From: Exiguobacterium aurantiacum
GTDB taxonomy: Bacteria; Bacillota; Bacilli; Exiguobacteriales; Exiguobacteriaceae
NCBI RefSeq assembly: GCF_024362205.1
Contig: NZ_CP101462.1
Span: 2,345,001-2,409,000, forward strand
DNA length: 64,000 nt
Reading direction: 5' to 3'
Under the pieces are notes generated by a model, which saw only the letters and a list, made by a program, of their open reading frames with translations, had not been told where the DNA came from and searched no databases. This document shows, piece after piece, positions 53,996 through 63,135 of the stretch; the stretch's first letter is position 1, and the number at the start of each line of letters is the position of its first letter. A program made the position numbers and the translations under genes.

Positions 53996-55180
53996 TCAAT
54001 CTAATAGTCGATTTTGGTATAAGAACTCTTCTGATAAATCCGCAAATAAAAACATGCCGTCCGGTAACGGATAACTGAACGTCCTTGTCACTTCGTTCGA
54101 GCTGAAGTCACGATAATCCTCGGACAAGTAGCCTCGTCCGCGCACGTCCATCGCTGCCATCGTCCGAATGAAGTAAGGCCGGAAACTCCAGTTATAGCCC
54201 CGATACGTATTATCGACCGTCCAATTCGACTGCGCCTGATAGACGTTCGCGCTCGTCTGGAACCCAGTTTGATCCGTCAAATAATAACGGACGAACGTTC
54301 CTTCGAGTTTCGGTGCGATGTGGAGCAACCACTCATCTTTCTTATCGCGCGACCACTTCCCGCTTTGGACGAGGTCATGAATTTGTTTATGGAGTTCGAA
54401 CTCGAGCTCATACAATCGCTTGATCCGTTCTTGGTCATGCAGGAAGAAAGACGGTACCTCTTGCGTCAACACGCTCATACCTTTCGCTTCGCGCGACGGT
54501 GTCGCATCACTTTGCCCGAGGAGACTTCCCATATAATAACGTCCACCGTGACGCCACGCATAGCGCAGCTGTCCGAGATGGTCGATTGATTTATACAGGA
54601 GCGGTGCCCCGAGACGGGAAGCGATATACTCCATCGTCTGAAGCATTTGCGGATAAGTGACCGATAACGTCTTCTTCTCGACCATCGTCGCCAAATCGAC
54701 GAGTAGCATCTCGGGTGCCACAGTCATGATATCTTCGATGCTCGTTGACTCCGCGAAGTCGAGCGCTACTTTGACACCGGAAGAACGGTAATACTGGACG
54801 ACACGGGACAAGCGCGATACGTCGACGAGATCCGTCCCTTGAAGCGTCACATAAATGCGATGGAGCGGGAAATTCAATTCTCGAAGCGGAGCCAGGAACG
54901 CCTCGCCGCCTTGCTCGAGAATCCATTCTGAACGACACCGGAACGTGACGAATTGCGTCGCATCTCGCAACTGCTCGGCCGCTAAACGCTCCATGCGTTT
55001 GGCGATATCGAGCTGATACTCGAGTGGAACGTCATCGTCATAAAAAAACGGGGTGAGCGACTCGCCCCTGAATTGCCCATGTACCATATACCCCTCTACT
55101 TGAAAGGTCGCGGCCCCAAGAATCGGTTCAAATGTCACTTCGACTTCTTCTGGATTCACCATCACATCCACTGCGTCCAA
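53996..55180 (-). CDS. ykuI: YkuI-like protein with degenerate EAL domain
   Basis: About 394 residues: an N-terminal EAL-type barrel (about 10-250) and a C-terminal YkuI_C sensor domain (about 255-394, ending GMFLFADLSEEFLYQ). Overall form matches B. subtilis YkuI. In the EAL domain the signature E-V-L-x-R is YMVHGQF, the second-strand Asn is FRC, the EITE-type Glu is TLQG, and the KID Lys is LVD. Only one metal Asp (VALDF) seems kept. So it cannot be an active c-di-GMP phosphodiesterase, and binding is doubtful too. The start is TTG, five bases after GAGGTGA, a better site than the GTG at 55189. Confidence 0.85.
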   Translation of the reverse strand: MDAVDVMVNPEEVEVTFEPILGAATFQVEGYMVHGQFRGESLTPFFYDDDVPLEYQLDIAKRMERLAAEQLRDATQFVTFRCRSEWILEQGGEAFLAPLRELNFPLHRIYVTLQGTDLVDVSRLSRVVQYYRSSGVKVALDFAESTSIEDIMTVAPEMLLVDLATMVEKKTLSVTYPQMLQTMEYIASRLGAPLLYKSIDHLGQLRYAWRHGGRYYMGSLLGQSDATPSREAKGMSVLTQEVPSFFLHDQERIKRLYELEFELHKQIHDLVQSGKWSRDKKDEWLLHIAPKLEGTFVRYYLTDQTGFQTSANVYQAQSNWTVDNTYRGYNWSFRPYFIRTMAAMDVRGRGYLSEDYRDFSSNEVTRTFSYPLPDGMFLFADLSEEFLYQNRLLD

Positions 55181-55211
55181 CTTGATCACCTCGTCTATTT
55201 TCTAAACACGA

Positions 55212-55235
55212 AAGCGAGCTGGGTTCAGCTCGCTC
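55212..55235 (-). terminator. hairpin after the small membrane gene
   Basis: Minus strand: AGCGAGCTG, four bases, CAGCTCGCT, then TTCGTGTTT. A good stem but a poor T tract. Confidence 0.55.
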
Positions 55236-55476
55236 GTGTATGCACATACATATAGGCACCGAAACAAGCAATGAAATACACGATACTCATCACACCATAG
55301 CCAATCCCCATCTTCCCACCGACACCGATGGCCATCACGAGCCAAATCATGGCGCCGAACAAGAGCGTGGCGACCGGGATATATCGAAAATTCGGACGCT
55401 CCGTCCGAGTTATAATCGGTTTCAAAGCCAGGACGCACGCCACTAGTATGACGAGACCAAAACCTAGTTCAATCAT
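55225..55476 (-). CDS. small three-helix membrane protein
   Basis: About 83 residues with three hydrophobic segments (about 3-20, 34-52 and 55-76). The ATG at 55476 lies seven bases after GAGGTG. No family is recognised. Monocistronic, between cshA and the YkuI-like gene. Confidence 0.62.
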   Translation of the reverse strand: MIELGFGLVILVACVLALKPIITRTERPNFRYIPVATLLFGAMIWLVMAIGVGGKMGIGYGVMSIVYFIACFGAYMYVHTRAS

Positions 55477-55530
55477 CCGTTGACACCTCATTTTTCTGTC
55501 TCTACTCGTTTAGTGTAGCATGACACCATA

Positions 55531-55569
55531 AAAAAAACCGCAAATCCACTTAAGGAGATGCGGTTTTTG
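55531..55569 (-). terminator. terminator of cshA
   Basis: Minus strand: AAAACCGCA, 17-base interior, TGCGGTTTT with T7. Confidence 0.75.
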
Positions 55570-55577
55570 GTTATTGA

Positions 55578-57086
55578 TTAGTCACGCGGACGGCGTGGGC
55601 CACGGTCGTCTGAACGACGACGGTCTTCTCCACCCGTGCGTTTGCCACGGTATCCACCGCCGCCACCGCTGCGTCCACCACGGTCACCGCCGCCACGACG
55701 TTCGCCGCCGCCACTGCGATTTCCACGGTATCCACCACGGTCGTTGCGTCCACCTTGACGTTTGACGCGAACTGGTTCTGCATACGAGATTTCAACCGGA
55801 GTTGAATCTGGCTCTTTCGTCAATCCACGAAGTGCCGCTGCAAGAAGCTCGACTGCTTCGTATTCTTCAAGAAGCTCAGTCGCAAGTTGCGTGTAAGCCT
55901 TGAAGTCGCCCGCTTGTACACGTTCGATCAATTCTTCAGCCGATTGCTTTTGGTTGCCCTCGAGCACTTCTGAGATTGTCGGAACGTGACGACGGTTCAT
56001 CTTCTTGTTCGTTACGCGTTCGATTGCTTTGACTTGACCGAATTCACGTGGCGTGATGAACGTAAGAGCTGTACCTGTTTTACCAGCACGGCCTGTACGT
56101 CCGATACGGTGCACGTAGCTTTCCGGATCTTGTGGGACGTCAAAGTTGTAAACGTGTGTAACGCCTGTGATATCAAGACCACGTGCCGCTACGTCTGTTG
56201 CGACCAAGATGTCGATCGTGCTGTTTTTGAAACGACGGATGACTTGGTCACGTTTTGATTGCGTTAAGTCACCGTGAAGACCATCAGCCGTGTAACCACG
56301 TTTGATAAGTGCTTCTGTCACTTCGTCAACACGTTTCTTCGTACGAGCGAAGATGATGCTGAGTTCTGGCGAATCGATGTCGATCAAACGGCAAAGCGTA
56401 TCGAATTTTTGGCCTTCGCGCAATTCGAGGAATTGTTGGTTGATGTTCTCAACTGTCATTTCCTTCGCTTTGACTTTGATGATTGTCGGCGACTTCATGA
56501 AGCGCTCAGCAATCTTCTTGATTTGTGGTGGCATTGTTGCAGAGAAGAGAAGCGTTTGACGTTCAGCCGGAAGGCCTTTCAAAATCATCTCGATATCTTC
56601 AACGAAGCCCATGTTGAGCATTTCATCCGCCTCGTCCAAGATCACTGTTTGGATCTCGTCGAGTTTGATCGTCTTGCGTTTCATGTGGTCCATGAGACGT
56701 CCTGGTGTCGCAACGACGATTTGCGGGTTCTTTTTCAAACCACGGATTTGGCGGTCGATTTGTTGACCACCGTATACTGGAAGTGCGTAAACGCGCTTCG
56801 CTTCACCAATTTTGTTCAATTCTTCTGCAACTTGAATCGCAAGTTCACGTGTCGGTGCAAGAACAAGTGCTTGGACTTGACGTGCCTTTGTGTCGATTCG
56901 CTCAATTGTCGGAATACCGAAAGCTGCTGTTTTCCCTGTACCTGTTTGTGCTTGACCTAATACGTCCACTCCTGTGAGTGCGACAGGAATTGTCTCAGCT
57001 TGGATCGGTGTAGCTTCTTCGAAGCCCATTTTGAGTACACCTTTTACTAATACTTCACTTAACTGTAAATCTTGGAATTTTGTCAA
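55578..57086 (-). CDS. cshA: DEAD-box RNA helicase CshA
   Basis: About 502 residues. Motifs in order: Q motif TPIQAETIP near 25, Walker A AQTGTGKT near 43, PTRELA, TPGR, DEAD near 150, [16 protein letters not shown] near 320. The C-terminal tail (about 430-502) is rich in Arg/Gly/Asp repeats ([10 protein letters not shown]), an RNA-binding tail typical of CshA. CshA works with the degradosome and at low temperature. The start is TTG eight bases after AAAGGAG, giving the usual MTKFQDL opening; the ATG at 57107 overlaps that site. Confidence 0.93.
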   Translation of the reverse strand: MTKFQDLQLSEVLVKGVLKMGFEEATPIQAETIPVALTGVDVLGQAQTGTGKTAAFGIPTIERIDTKARQVQALVLAPTRELAIQVAEELNKIGEAKRVYALPVYGGQQIDRQIRGLKKNPQIVVATPGRLMDHMKRKTIKLDEIQTVILDEADEMLNMGFVEDIEMILKGLPAERQTLLFSATMPPQIKKIAERFMKSPTIIKVKAKEMTVENINQQFLELREGQKFDTLCRLIDIDSPELSIIFARTKKRVDEVTEALIKRGYTADGLHGDLTQSKRDQVIRRFKNSTIDILVATDVAARGLDITGVTHVYNFDVPQDPESYVHRIGRTGRAGKTGTALTFITPREFGQVKAIERVTNKKMNRRHVPTISEVLEGNQKQSAEELIERVQAGDFKAYTQLATELLEEYEAVELLAAALRGLTKEPDSTPVEISYAEPVRVKRQGGRNDRGGYRGNRSGGGERRGGGDRGGRSGGGGGYRGKRTGGEDRRRSDDRGPRRPRD

Positions 57087-57114
57087 ATTATATTCTCCTT
57101 TTTTCATACAAAAA

Positions 57115-57147
57115 ACGTCTGAGGTTTAGTTCTACAGACGTTTTTCC
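57115..57147 (-). terminator. terminator-like hairpin in the cshA 5' leader
   Basis: Minus strand: AAAAACGTCTG, about 13-base loop, CAGACGTTTTTT. It lies just upstream of the cshA ribosome site and is followed by T6. No gene ends there: cvfB ends 100 bases earlier. It fits an attenuator or autoregulatory element better than a terminator for cvfB. Confidence 0.6.
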
Positions 57148-57249
57148 AATGTTTCCTCGTAGTCAACTCTTACTACTATAACGCATTTGTTTCTAAAATG
57201 AAAGAAATACATTCTAAAACTTTTCGTAGCCACCTGGACATGAGTTATC

Positions 57250-58101
57250 TTATTTCAATTTATAGCCGTTGTCGAGTTTTTCAACTTGCTTTTCTTTCAG
57301 CAGTTTCCCGAGTGCCCGTTTGAACGCCGCTTTGCTCATCCCGAACTCACGATCGATCACATCCGGCGCCGTCTTGTCGCCGTAAGGCATTTGGCCGCCA
57401 CGTTCTTCAATGTAAGCACGAATGCTTTCCGCATCCGGGTCGATCGCTTCATAGGCCCGTGGTTTCATCGAGACGAGTACCGTCCCGTCTTGTTTCACTT
57501 GCGTCACACGTACCGTCAATTGCTCACCGAGACGCGGCCAACGTGTCATCTCTGCTTCATGTAAGAAACCGAGCGACTCGTTCTCGACCCAGACGTTCAC
57601 ACCGACTTCGCGTCGATTGACGACGATCGCATGAACATCTTGGTTGCCCCATTCTTCTTTGGCGGGACGCGCCAACAAGTTCAAGTACGCATAGTGGGCC
57701 GGCTCCCCGAGAAGACGGCTCTTTTGATCGTACTTGAGACGAATGCAAAGTTTGTCTCCTTCTTTTGGCCAATACGACCGGTTCTCAGGAAGATCATCTA
57801 ATGAGACGAGCACATCCTTTTGAATCCCGATATTGACGAATACGCCCGTGTTATAACGGACCCCTGTCACTTCATACCACTCGTAGTCATCGAACGTGAC
57901 GCTCGGAATCGTCATTGTCGAAGCAAGGCGCCCTTCCGAGTCATGGTATAGGAAGACACGCACCGTCTGTCCGACCGTGACTTCTTCAGTTTGTTCTTTT
58001 CGATGAAGGAGTACCTCTTCGCGACCGTTTCCGATAAACACACCAAAATCAGCTGAACGTTCCGCGACCAAGTCTACTACTTCTCCTGCTCGTAATGCCA
58101 T
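57250..58101 (-). CDS. cvfB: CvfB/YitL-type S1-domain RNA-binding protein
   Basis: About 283 residues: repeated S1-like barrels (about 1-65, 70-140 and 145-215) and a C-terminal winged helix (about 220-283). Recognisable segments are ADFGVFIGNG near 20, VNIGIQKDVLVSLDDLP near 85 and VDRFG-like VWVENESLGFLHEAEM near 168. Family members CvfB (S. aureus) and YitL bind RNA and affect virulence and growth. AAGGATG stands before the ATG at 58101. No clear terminator follows. Confidence 0.88.
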   Translation of the reverse strand: MALRAGEVVDLVAERSADFGVFIGNGREEVLLHRKEQTEEVTVGQTVRVFLYHDSEGRLASTMTIPSVTFDDYEWYEVTGVRYNTGVFVNIGIQKDVLVSLDDLPENRSYWPKEGDKLCIRLKYDQKSRLLGEPAHYAYLNLLARPAKEEWGNQDVHAIVVNRREVGVNVWVENESLGFLHEAEMTRWPRLGEQLTVRVTQVKQDGTVLVSMKPRAYEAIDPDAESIRAYIEERGGQMPYGDKTAPDVIDREFGMSKAAFKRALGKLLKEKQVEKLDNGYKLK

Positions 58102-58281
58102 ACAATCCACATCCTTTTTCATCTATTACTGTCAGTATACCTACCTACACACGTTCCTAATCATATCACGTTCGATTTCACTGCTCCATCCATTTGTGTC
58201 TAATCTGTGAACAAGGATTCGACACTTAGCTGACCAATCGGTTCGCTTTCTCACATCCTTATTTCAAATTTTGTGACAATT

Positions 58282-58331
58282 TTGTGAACGTGCATTTTCC
58301 ATCTAGTATCCACATTTTGAAAACGTTATTA
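58282..58331 (+). promoter_or_regulatory. possible promoter and cre-like site upstream of a small ORF
   Basis: TTGTGA (58282-58287), 16 bases, TAGTAT (58304-58309). Then TGAAAACGTTATTA (58318-58331) matches the CcpA pattern TGWAANCGNTNWCA at all but one defined base, just after the predicted start of transcription. Confidence 0.4.
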
Positions 58332-58389
58332 TTAAGGAAGTGTTGTTTATCGATTTAGGTTTCAGCCATGGCCGAACGGGGGATATTAA

Positions 58390-58539
58390 ATGTTTGATGT
58401 ACAGTCACGATCATTTGCGAAGCGCTTCATGAAAGGCTTATTGATTGCTTTCTTCGCGCTACTCGCTTCACTTAGCTTCATTTTCTCAAACGGAGTCGAT
58501 ACAAACGTATCATCATCCGTCACGATGGTCCAAGAGTAA
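58390..58539 (+). CDS. 49-aa membrane or secreted peptide
   Basis: A short frame not normally called: ATG at 58390 with GGGGG about seven bases before it. N-terminal basic part (QSRSFAKRF), then a hydrophobic segment (about 15-31), then a polar Ser/Val tail (NVSSSVTMVQE). It has the layout of a single-helix membrane peptide or a signal-like peptide. A terminator follows at once. The gap of 288 bases before it holds its promoter and no other frame. No family is known. Confidence 0.6.
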   Translation: MFDVQSRSFAKRFMKGLLIAFFALLASLSFIFSNGVDTNVSSSVTMVQE

Positions 58540-58567
58540 ACGCCCTCTCCTGACAGAAGGCGTTTTT
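58539..58567 (+). terminator. terminator of the 49-aa gene
   Basis: AACGCC, 14-base loop, GGCGTT then T5-7. Confidence 0.75.
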
Positions 58568-58667
58568 TTGTTTTGTTCCGACAGAAAAAGGGATTTTTTA
58601 TGCATTTGTCGAACGAACATAACGTTCGGCTTTTACTATTGAATCATCTGGGAAGGGAGAGTCATTC

Positions 58668-58910
58668 ATGCTATTTTATTTTCTCACCACGATTCTTTCG
58701 GTCGTCGGTTTGTCCGTCTCGCTCCAAACCGGCTTTTTCAAAGACCCGATCGGTACATTCCTGTTCGCCGTATTGCTCGCTATGGGCTTATCTTCATTTA
58801 AACAGTTAGTCGCACAAACGAACGTCATGCTCATCGAGCGCCGCAACGAGAAAAAAATCAAACGCATTGTGGCGCGAATGCATTCGAGTACGCGTAAACG
58901 TTCTACATAA
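58668..58910 (+). CDS. small membrane protein with basic tail
   Basis: An 80-residue protein with two hydrophobic segments (about 2-18 and 24-42) and a very basic tail (RRNEKKIKRIVARMHSSTRKRST). GGGAGA stands before the ATG. No family is recognised. Monocistronic. Confidence 0.62.
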   Translation: MLFYFLTTILSVVGLSVSLQTGFFKDPIGTFLFAVLLAMGLSSFKQLVAQTNVMLIERRNEKKIKRIVARMHSSTRKRST

Positions 58911-58993
58911 CGCTCGTCTTCACCCTTCACTTTTGTTATTCTATTGTAGACAGAGAGCAAAACGGACTCAACCCGTAGGAGGCACAAACACGT

Positions 58994-59254
58994 ATGAATG
59001 AAATCCCTTTATCGAACGAATGGCTATTACGTTATTCACCTGTCATGGAGCTATGGCTGAAAGAAGACGGCATCTTGCTCGTAGACGATGACAACCGGAT
59101 TCGACTCACCCTCGAAATCGGCACGGATCATGTCATGCAGTTCAAGAGCATCGATCAAGACGGAGCTTACTTCGCTGTCGACCCGGTGAATAAACGAATC
59201 ACGTTCGAACTCGAGGAAGAAGAAGAGGAAAGCGAATCTCGCTTCTGGGAATAA
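58994..59254 (+). CDS. small acidic protein
   Basis: An 86-residue soluble, strongly acidic protein ending in a Glu run (ELEEEEEESESRFWE). The middle has beta-strand character. GTAGGAGG stands before the ATG. No family is recognised. It lies 94 bases before the acyltransferase gene and may be cotranscribed with it. Confidence 0.62.
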   Translation: MNEIPLSNEWLLRYSPVMELWLKEDGILLVDDDNRIRLTLEIGTDHVMQFKSIDQDGAYFAVDPVNKRITFELEEEEEESESRFWE

Positions 59255-59348
59255 GGATTCATGCCGAAGAGTCGGATTCTCGTCAAGAGAAGAAGACTCT
59301 TTCTTCGTGTCCAGACCAATAGTTGAACGATTGAAAGGAGAAATACAC

Positions 59349-60050
59349 ATGATCCGCACCGCCATCTGGTTTATCGCCTTTTTCGCCGTCTTGCCGCTCA
59401 CGCTTCCGTTTTATCCGAAAGCGAAACGGCTGACACCACCCGAACGTTACGCATACGTTCAAACCGTCGCCTATAAATGGGCAAGTTTTCTACTCCGAAT
59501 CGCCGGCGCCCGCGTCCGCGTTCACGGCCAAGAGAACATTCCAAATGAACCGGTCGTCTACGTCGCGAACCACCAAGGGAACTTTGATGTCCCCATCATG
59601 CTCACGGCGACGAAACATCCGAAAGCGTTCATCTCAAAAATCGAAGTACAAAAGTTCCCAATCATCCCGCGTTGGATGGAGATGATGGGCTGTATCTTTA
59701 TCGACCGCGCTGACCGCCGCCAGTCGATTAAAGCAATCCGCTCCGGTGTCGAGACGATTCAATCCGGCCAATCGATTATCGTCTTCCCGGAAGGTACCCG
59801 CTCGAAAGGCGGACCAATCAAGGAGTTTAAAGCCGGTAGCCTGACGCTCGCCACGTCGAGCGGCGCCAAGATCGTCCCGGTCGCCATCAAAGGCAGCCAT
59901 CATTTGCTCGAGACGAAAAACCGGATCACCCCCGGGACGGTCGACGTCACCTTTTTACCGGTCATCGATCCGGCCGACGTCCCGAACAAAGAAATCGCCG
60001 CGCTTGCGGAGACGATGATTCGCCGCGTTGTTGAAGGAGAAGAATCATGA
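59349..60050 (+). CDS. plsC: 1-acylglycerol-3-phosphate acyltransferase (PlsC)
   Basis: About 233 residues: an N-terminal hydrophobic segment and the acyltransferase motifs NHQGNFD (HX4D) near 73 and FPEGTRS near 147. It adds the second acyl chain to lysophosphatidic acid on the way to phospholipids. I start at ATG 59349, eight bases after AAAGGAG; the ATG at 59307 lacks a site. It overlaps the ABC-F gene by four bases. Confidence 0.9.
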   Translation: MIRTAIWFIAFFAVLPLTLPFYPKAKRLTPPERYAYVQTVAYKWASFLLRIAGARVRVHGQENIPNEPVVYVANHQGNFDVPIMLTATKHPKAFISKIEVQKFPIIPRWMEMMGCIFIDRADRRQSIKAIRSGVETIQSGQSIIVFPEGTRSKGGPIKEFKAGSLTLATSSGAKIVPVAIKGSHHLLETKNRITPGTVDVTFLPVIDPADVPNKEIAALAETMIRRVVEGEES

Positions 60051-61939
60051 GCTTATTAACGATTGAAGGTATCCATAAAGAATTTGCAGATAAAGTGTTA
60101 TTCGATGACGTCACGATGACGATTCATCCAGGTAATCGTATCGGCGTGATCGGGGTCAACGGCTCTGGAAAATCGACGTTCTTAAAAATTATCGCCGGCG
60201 TCGAGACGGCAGACCGCGGTGCGATGCAACATCCGAACGACTATCGGATTCGCTATTTGACCCAAACGGTCGATTTCGCTCCAGGTCAAACGATTTTGGA
60301 TGCGTTGTTCACGAGTGACACCCCGTCCGTCCAAGCGTTGAAGCAATACGAGCTGGCCCGCCAAGCGCTCGAGGCGAACCCGACGAGTGAACAGTGGCTA
60401 GAACGCTTCATGAAAGCCCAACAAGCGGTCGATGCCGCCGACGCTTGGGAGACCGAGGCGAAGTTAAAATCGATTTTGAATCGGCTCGGCCTTCCGGATG
60501 TGACGGCAGAGATCAGCTCGCTCTCCGGTGGACAACAAAAACGGGTCGCCTTGGCCGCAGCCCTGCTCGACGAAGCCGATTTATTGTTGCTCGATGAGCC
60601 GACGAACGAACTTGACGCCGATACGATTGCTTGGCTCGAGACGGTCCTGGCCGATTACCGGGGTGCCATCTTACTCATCACCCACGACCGCTATTTCTTG
60701 AACCGGGTCACGAACCATATCCTTGAGATCGCCGATGGGACGAGTTATTTCTATGACGGGAACTACGAGCTCTTTCTCGAAAAGCGGGCCGAACGTAAGG
60801 CCCGGTCGCATTCGATGGAGCAGAAGCGCCAAAACATCTTGCGCCGCGAACTCGCCTGGTTGCGCCGCGGCGCCAAGGCGCGGACGACGAAACAGAAGGC
60901 GCGCATCCAACGCGTCGAGGATTTGAAACATCAAGAGACGCTCGCCGAGGATGAGGCGCTCGAAGTGTCCGTCGGTTCACGCCGTCTCGGGAAAAAAGTC
61001 ATCGAAGTGGAGAACTTGTCCTTTGGTTACGACGACAACTTGCTCATTCAAGACTTCACGTGGCTGTTCGGACGACGTGAACGGTATGGCATCGTCGGAC
61101 CGAACGGGAGCGGGAAGACGACACTCATGAACTTGCTCGCCCACCGCCTCGAACCGACGAACGGGACGGTCGTCCATGGTGAGACGGTCCATCTCGGGTA
61201 TTACGGGCAACAAGTCGAGTTTGAGGACACATCACGCCGCGTCATCGATGAGATTGAACGAATCGCCCAAGTCATCTACACACCGGACGGCGAGACGATC
61301 ACGGCCAGTCAGATGCTCGAACGGTTCCTGTTCACCCCGGACGCGCAATACAAGCCGATCGCCAAACTGTCCGGTGGCGAGAAACGTCGCCTCGTCTTGC
61401 TCCGTATCTTGATGGACGAGCCGAACGTACTGTTTTTGGATGAGCCGACGAACGATCTCGATACAGAGACGCTGTCTGTCCTTGAAGACTATTTGGAGTC
61501 GTTCCCGGGAACGGTCATCGCTGTCAGTCACGACCGCTATTTCTTAGACCGAATCGCCCAACAGCTGATTGCGTTCGAAGACGGGACGATCAACGTCTAT
61601 CACGCCGAATATAGTGATTATTTGGCCACGCTCCAAGAGCAGACGAAGCAACAAGTGAAGAGAGAATCGAAAGAAAAGAAAGAGCGTGTCAAAGTCGACG
61701 TCGTCAAATTCACTTTCAAAGAGCAGAAAGAATGGGAGACGATTGAGGATGATATCGCGTCTCTCGAATCTGAGATCGAGGCAGCGGAGGCTCGGCTCAC
61801 TACAGCCGGAAGCGACCTCGGCAAAGTGAATGAACTGTACGCCGACATCGCCGCGTTGAAAGAAGCGCTCGATGCGAAAATGGAACGCTGGGAATATTTA
61901 TCGGAACTCGATGAACAAATTCAAGCACAGAAGAAATGA
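60047..61939 (+). CDS. ABC-F ATPase, Uup-like
   Basis: A 630-residue soluble protein with two ATPase domains. Walker A sites are GVNGSGKS near 36 and GPNGSGKT near 348, signatures LSGGQQKR and LSGGEKRR, and each Walker B has DEPTN. Between them lies an Arg/Lys-rich linker (about 240-310), and a C-terminal coiled coil of about 80 residues (about 550-630). Absence of membrane helices and the linker place it in ABC-F, near Uup. These bind the ribosomal E site or affect translation or ribosome assembly. It is coupled to plsC by a four-base overlap, which has no obvious functional reason. Confidence 0.9.
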   Translation: MSLLTIEGIHKEFADKVLFDDVTMTIHPGNRIGVIGVNGSGKSTFLKIIAGVETADRGAMQHPNDYRIRYLTQTVDFAPGQTILDALFTSDTPSVQALKQYELARQALEANPTSEQWLERFMKAQQAVDAADAWETEAKLKSILNRLGLPDVTAEISSLSGGQQKRVALAAALLDEADLLLLDEPTNELDADTIAWLETVLADYRGAILLITHDRYFLNRVTNHILEIADGTSYFYDGNYELFLEKRAERKARSHSMEQKRQNILRRELAWLRRGAKARTTKQKARIQRVEDLKHQETLAEDEALEVSVGSRRLGKKVIEVENLSFGYDDNLLIQDFTWLFGRRERYGIVGPNGSGKTTLMNLLAHRLEPTNGTVVHGETVHLGYYGQQVEFEDTSRRVIDEIERIAQVIYTPDGETITASQMLERFLFTPDAQYKPIAKLSGGEKRRLVLLRILMDEPNVLFLDEPTNDLDTETLSVLEDYLESFPGTVIAVSHDRYFLDRIAQQLIAFEDGTINVYHAEYSDYLATLQEQTKQQVKRESKEKKERVKVDVVKFTFKEQKEWETIEDDIASLESEIEAAEARLTTAGSDLGKVNELYADIAALKEALDAKMERWEYLSELDEQIQAQKK

Positions 61940-61973
61940 AAACAAGGATCACGCGTCAGCGTGATCCTTGTTT
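61940..61973. terminator. convergent terminator after ABC-F
   Basis: Stem AAACAAGGATCACGC/GCGTGATCCTTGTTT with a four-base loop. Perfect 15-base pairing. Confidence 0.85.
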
Positions 61974-62494
61974 GTCGTATAACCATATACATGCACATCG
62001 TGCGCGCGGTCGCCTTGTCGCATATAGCGGCGAAGCGTTCCTTCCCGCGAGAACCCGTTTTTCTCGAGCATTTGTTGCGATGCGACATTATCCGTGAAGA
62101 CGATGGCACCGACTCGCTCCATCTCGCCTGTTTGCTCGACATAGTTTAACGCGGCCTGGAGCGCTTCCGTGGCGTAACCGTGACGCCAATAGTTCGGGTG
62201 GATCTCGTAACCGACCTCGGCACGTCGATGCCGTGGTGCCCGGTTATGGAATCCAATCGTCCCGATCAAATCGGACGACTCTTTCGCCACGATGCCCCAA
62301 CGCATCACCGCGCCGGATTCAATCCCATCGAGCATACCGATCAGCATCTGTTCCGTCTCGGAGATTGAGTCATGAGGCTCCATCCCGTAGTAACGCAAGA
62401 CGTCGGGGTCTGAAAAGATGGTAAACAGCCGCTCGGCATCGGTCACGTCGAGTTGTCGTAACCGGAGCCGTTCCGTTTCAATCGTTGGAAGCAT
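61949..62494 (-). CDS. RimJ/RimL-type GNAT acetyltransferase
   Basis: About 181 residues. Opens LPTIETERLRLRQLDVTDAERLF, the usual RimJ/L start, with GYEIHPNYWRHGYATEALQAAL near 94 containing the acetyl-CoA loop. It acetylates N-termini or other amines; the target is unknown. The ATG at 62494 lies just after AAAGGGTGA; a GTG at 62503 overlaps the liaR stop and is possible. It follows liaR in the same direction. Confidence 0.82.
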   Translation of the reverse strand: MLPTIETERLRLRQLDVTDAERLFTIFSDPDVLRYYGMEPHDSISETEQMLIGMLDGIESGAVMRWGIVAKESSDLIGTIGFHNRAPRHRRAEVGYEIHPNYWRHGYATEALQAALNYVEQTGEMERVGAIVFTDNVASQQMLEKNGFSREGTLRRYMRQGDRAHDVHVYGYTTNKDHADA

Positions 62495-62499
62495 CCGAC

Positions 62500-63135
62500 T
62501 CACCCTTTACTGACGATATTATGTTGAAATGCATAGACGACGGCTTGCGTCCGGTCGTAGACGTCAAGCTTCGTCAAAATGTTGGAGACGTGGGTCTTCA
62601 CTGTCTTCAACGAGATGTATAGTTCGTCGGCGATGACTTGGTTCGACTTTCCTTCCGCCATCAATTGCAAAATCTCGCGTTCCCGGGCCGTCAAACTCTC
62701 GTGCAACGTCTTTTCCGGGTGACGGAGCCGTTCGAGCATCTTGCCCGTCACTTGGGCGGCCATGACGGGATTGCCGGCTGCCGTTTGACGAATCGCGTCG
62801 GCGATCTCATTGGCGTTCGCCGTCTTCAAGACGTAACTCATCGCCCCGGCCTCGATGACCGGATACACTTTCTCGTCATCTAAGAAACTCGTCACGACTA
62901 AAATCTTGGCCTCTTTCCAACTCGCCTTGATTCGCTTCGTCGACTCGACCCCATCGACGGGTTCCATCACTAAATCCATTAAGACGACATCAGGCTTCTC
63001 GGCGATGGCGAGTTCCGCCCCAGTCGCGCCGTCCGATGCCTCTCCGACGACTTCGATATCAGGCTGCGTCGACAAGAATGCCGAGACACCGGCCCGCACC
63101 ATCTCGTGGTCATCAATCAATACGACTCGAATCAT
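62500..63135 (-). CDS. liaR: LiaR-type response regulator (NarL family)
   Basis: A 211-residue regulator. Receiver domain with phospho-Asp in PDVVLMDLVMEP near 54 and Lys near 104; C-terminal LuxR helix-turn-helix (LTAREREILQLMAEGKSNQVIADELYIS, about 147-174). It pairs with the LiaS-like kinase upstream, which ends at the same base. In Bacillus LiaRS answers cell-wall antibiotics. The liaF gene is not in the window but would lie further upstream. Confidence 0.85.
   Translation of the reverse strand: MIRVVLIDDHEMVRAGVSAFLSTQPDIEVVGEASDGATGAELAIAEKPDVVLMDLVMEPVDGVESTKRIKASWKEAKILVVTSFLDDEKVYPVIEAGAMSYVLKTANANEIADAIRQTAAGNPVMAAQVTGKMLERLRHPEKTLHESLTAREREILQLMAEGKSNQVIADELYISLKTVKTHVSNILTKLDVYDRTQAVVYAFQHNIVSKG

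Noticed and set aside
57133-57155. five-codon TTG frame (M-E-K-R-L) in the cshA leader
   Set aside because: It has a GAGG upstream, but a frame this short is easily random and no alternative hairpin was found to go with it.
58610-58628. LexA-box-like CGAAC...GTTCG
   Set aside because: The half-sites are five bases apart (or seven with the outer copy) instead of the required four, and the nearby gene is a small membrane protein, not an SOS gene. More likely a chance hairpin.
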